Shown here piece after piece: positions 63,568 through 64,000 of a stretch of DNA of 64,000 bases; position 1 is the stretch's first letter, and each line of letters starts with the position of its first letter. The DNA is from Flavobacteriaceae bacterium CRH (GTDB lineage Bacteria > Bacteroidota > Bacteroidia > Flavobacteriales > Flavobacteriaceae). The notes under the pieces were generated by a model, which saw only the letters and a program-made list of their open reading frames with translations, was not told the DNA's origin and made no database searches. The translations under genes were made by a program, and so were the position numbers. The stretch covers positions 62,001 through 126,000 of the forward strand of contig LMAJ01000002.1 in the NCBI GenBank assembly GCA_001507425.1. The letters run 5' to 3'.

Positions 63568-63660
63568 ATGAAAATCAGAAAAACAAAATTCATGTTGCTG
63601 CAAATTCTATTAGTCATGCTTATCATCGGAATGTGTTTATTGCTTTTCTACTTTATCTAA
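63568..63660 (+). CDS. Possible 30-residue membrane peptide
   Basis: An ATG frame of 30 codons: MKIRKTKFMLLQ followed by the hydrophobic helix ILLVMLIIGMCLLLFYFI. It lies between the HTCS terminator and the SusC start. The predicted start of transcription coincides with its ATG, so it may be leader RNA, a tiny membrane protein or chance. Its composition is strongly hydrophobic, unlike the usual A/T-rich non-coding DNA here. Confidence 0.35.
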   Translation: MKIRKTKFMLLQILLVMLIIGMCLLLFYFI

Positions 63661-63686
63661 CTATTAACCTTAAAACCAAAAAATGA

Positions 63687-64000
63687 ATGTTTACAAACCA
63701 CAAATTTAAATCGCTTAAATGGTGTTTTCTGGTACTCTTTTTACTAGGAAATATTGTTATGAATGCACAGGACAAAAAAGTCACCGGAAGAATAACTTCC
63801 AGCGAAGATTTACTTGGGCTTCCTGGTGCTAATGTTTACATCAAAGGATCTTCTGTTGGATCCTCTGCAGATATGGATGGAAATTATACCGTTATAGTTT
63901 CAGAAAAAAATGCTGTTTTAGTTTTCAACTTTGTAGGATATCAAACTGTAGAAATTCCGTTAGGCAATAAAACGGTAGTCAATGTAAGTTTAAAACCGGA
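63687..64000 (+). CDS. SusC/RagA-family TonB-dependent receptor, N-terminal part cut by the window edge
   Basis: About 104 residues are visible from the ATG at 63687; an ATG at 63683 is out of frame and stops after eight codons. A signal segment (WCFLVLFLLGNIVMNAQ) is followed by a carboxypeptidase-regulatory-like domain (KKVTGRITSSEDLLGLPGAN, ADMDGNYTV, FVGYQTVEIPLG). No STN domain is seen, unlike the other two SusC genes here, so it is not FecR-coupled. This fits control by the HTCS gene just upstream. Confidence 0.88.
   Translation, partial: MFTNHKFKSLKWCFLVLFLLGNIVMNAQDKKVTGRITSSEDLLGLPGANVYIKGSSVGSSADMDGNYTVIVSEKNAVLVFNFVGYQTVEIPLGNKTVVNVSLKP

Overview
The window looks like a chromosome segment of a Flavobacterium-type bacterium (Bacteroidota). 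The evidence is low GC, two SusC/SusD pairs with FecI/FecR regulators, several proteins ending in type IX secretion (T9SS) sorting domains, a hybrid two-component regulator with a periplasmic propeller, and promoter-like TAnnTTTG -7 boxes. No rRNA, tRNA, CRISPR array, insertion sequence or phage gene was found.

Layout. (1) 1-8867: a lipoprotein fragment, a TlpA-like thiol oxidoreductase, SusD, SusC and a FecR anti-sigma factor on the minus strand, with an ECF sigma factor divergent from fecR. (2) 8916-13190: a minus-strand operon encoding a stressosome-like RsbR-RsbS-RsbT set, an RsbX-like SpoIIE phosphatase and a PAS histidine kinase. (3) 13504-19901: a small His/Cys-rich exported protein, an ABC ATPase, a TonB-dependent siderophore-type receptor and two ABC-2 permeases, probably a metal or metallophore transport unit. 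(4) 20061-20699: an orphan membrane-anchored protein. (5) 21193-30516: a second ECF sigma/FecR/SusC/SusD system with a third lipoprotein and a di-haem cytochrome c peroxidase. (6) 30777-32806: small proteins, including a beta-barrel protein paired with a secreted helical protein.

(7) 32868-48186: a minus-strand island of four large secreted enzymes: a metzincin protease, a GH18 chitinase, a GH64 beta-1,3-glucanase and a GH16 beta-1,3-glucanase. They carry crystallin, ricin, CBM6 or discoidin modules and T9SS C-terminal domains, and lie beside a propeller/LuxR-type regulator. Together they could digest chitin, beta-1,3-glucan and protein, as in a fungal or oomycete wall. (8) 48640-50836: HAD and NUDIX hydrolases and an NTF2-like protein.

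(9) 51073-64000: a uronic-acid utilisation locus. It has a DUF4861 protein, a LacI-type repressor, a YhcH-like protein, KDPG aldolase, a mannonate-oxidoreductase-type SDR, mannonate dehydratase (UxuA), a beta-helix candidate polysaccharide lyase, a hybrid two-component regulator, and the start of a third SusC. The enzymes fit D-fructuronate to D-mannonate to KDG/KDPG to pyruvate, so the polymer probably contains glucuronic acid.

The intergenic DNA is rich in palindromic repeats: about 98-bp hairpins with GTCATCCTGACGGAGG arms (five copies plus a half copy), paired AAGGTTTTGAAAACCTT palindromes, AAACACATAGAAACATAG elements, a 308-bp element with 30-bp terminal inverted repeats, and heptanucleotide tandem arrays.
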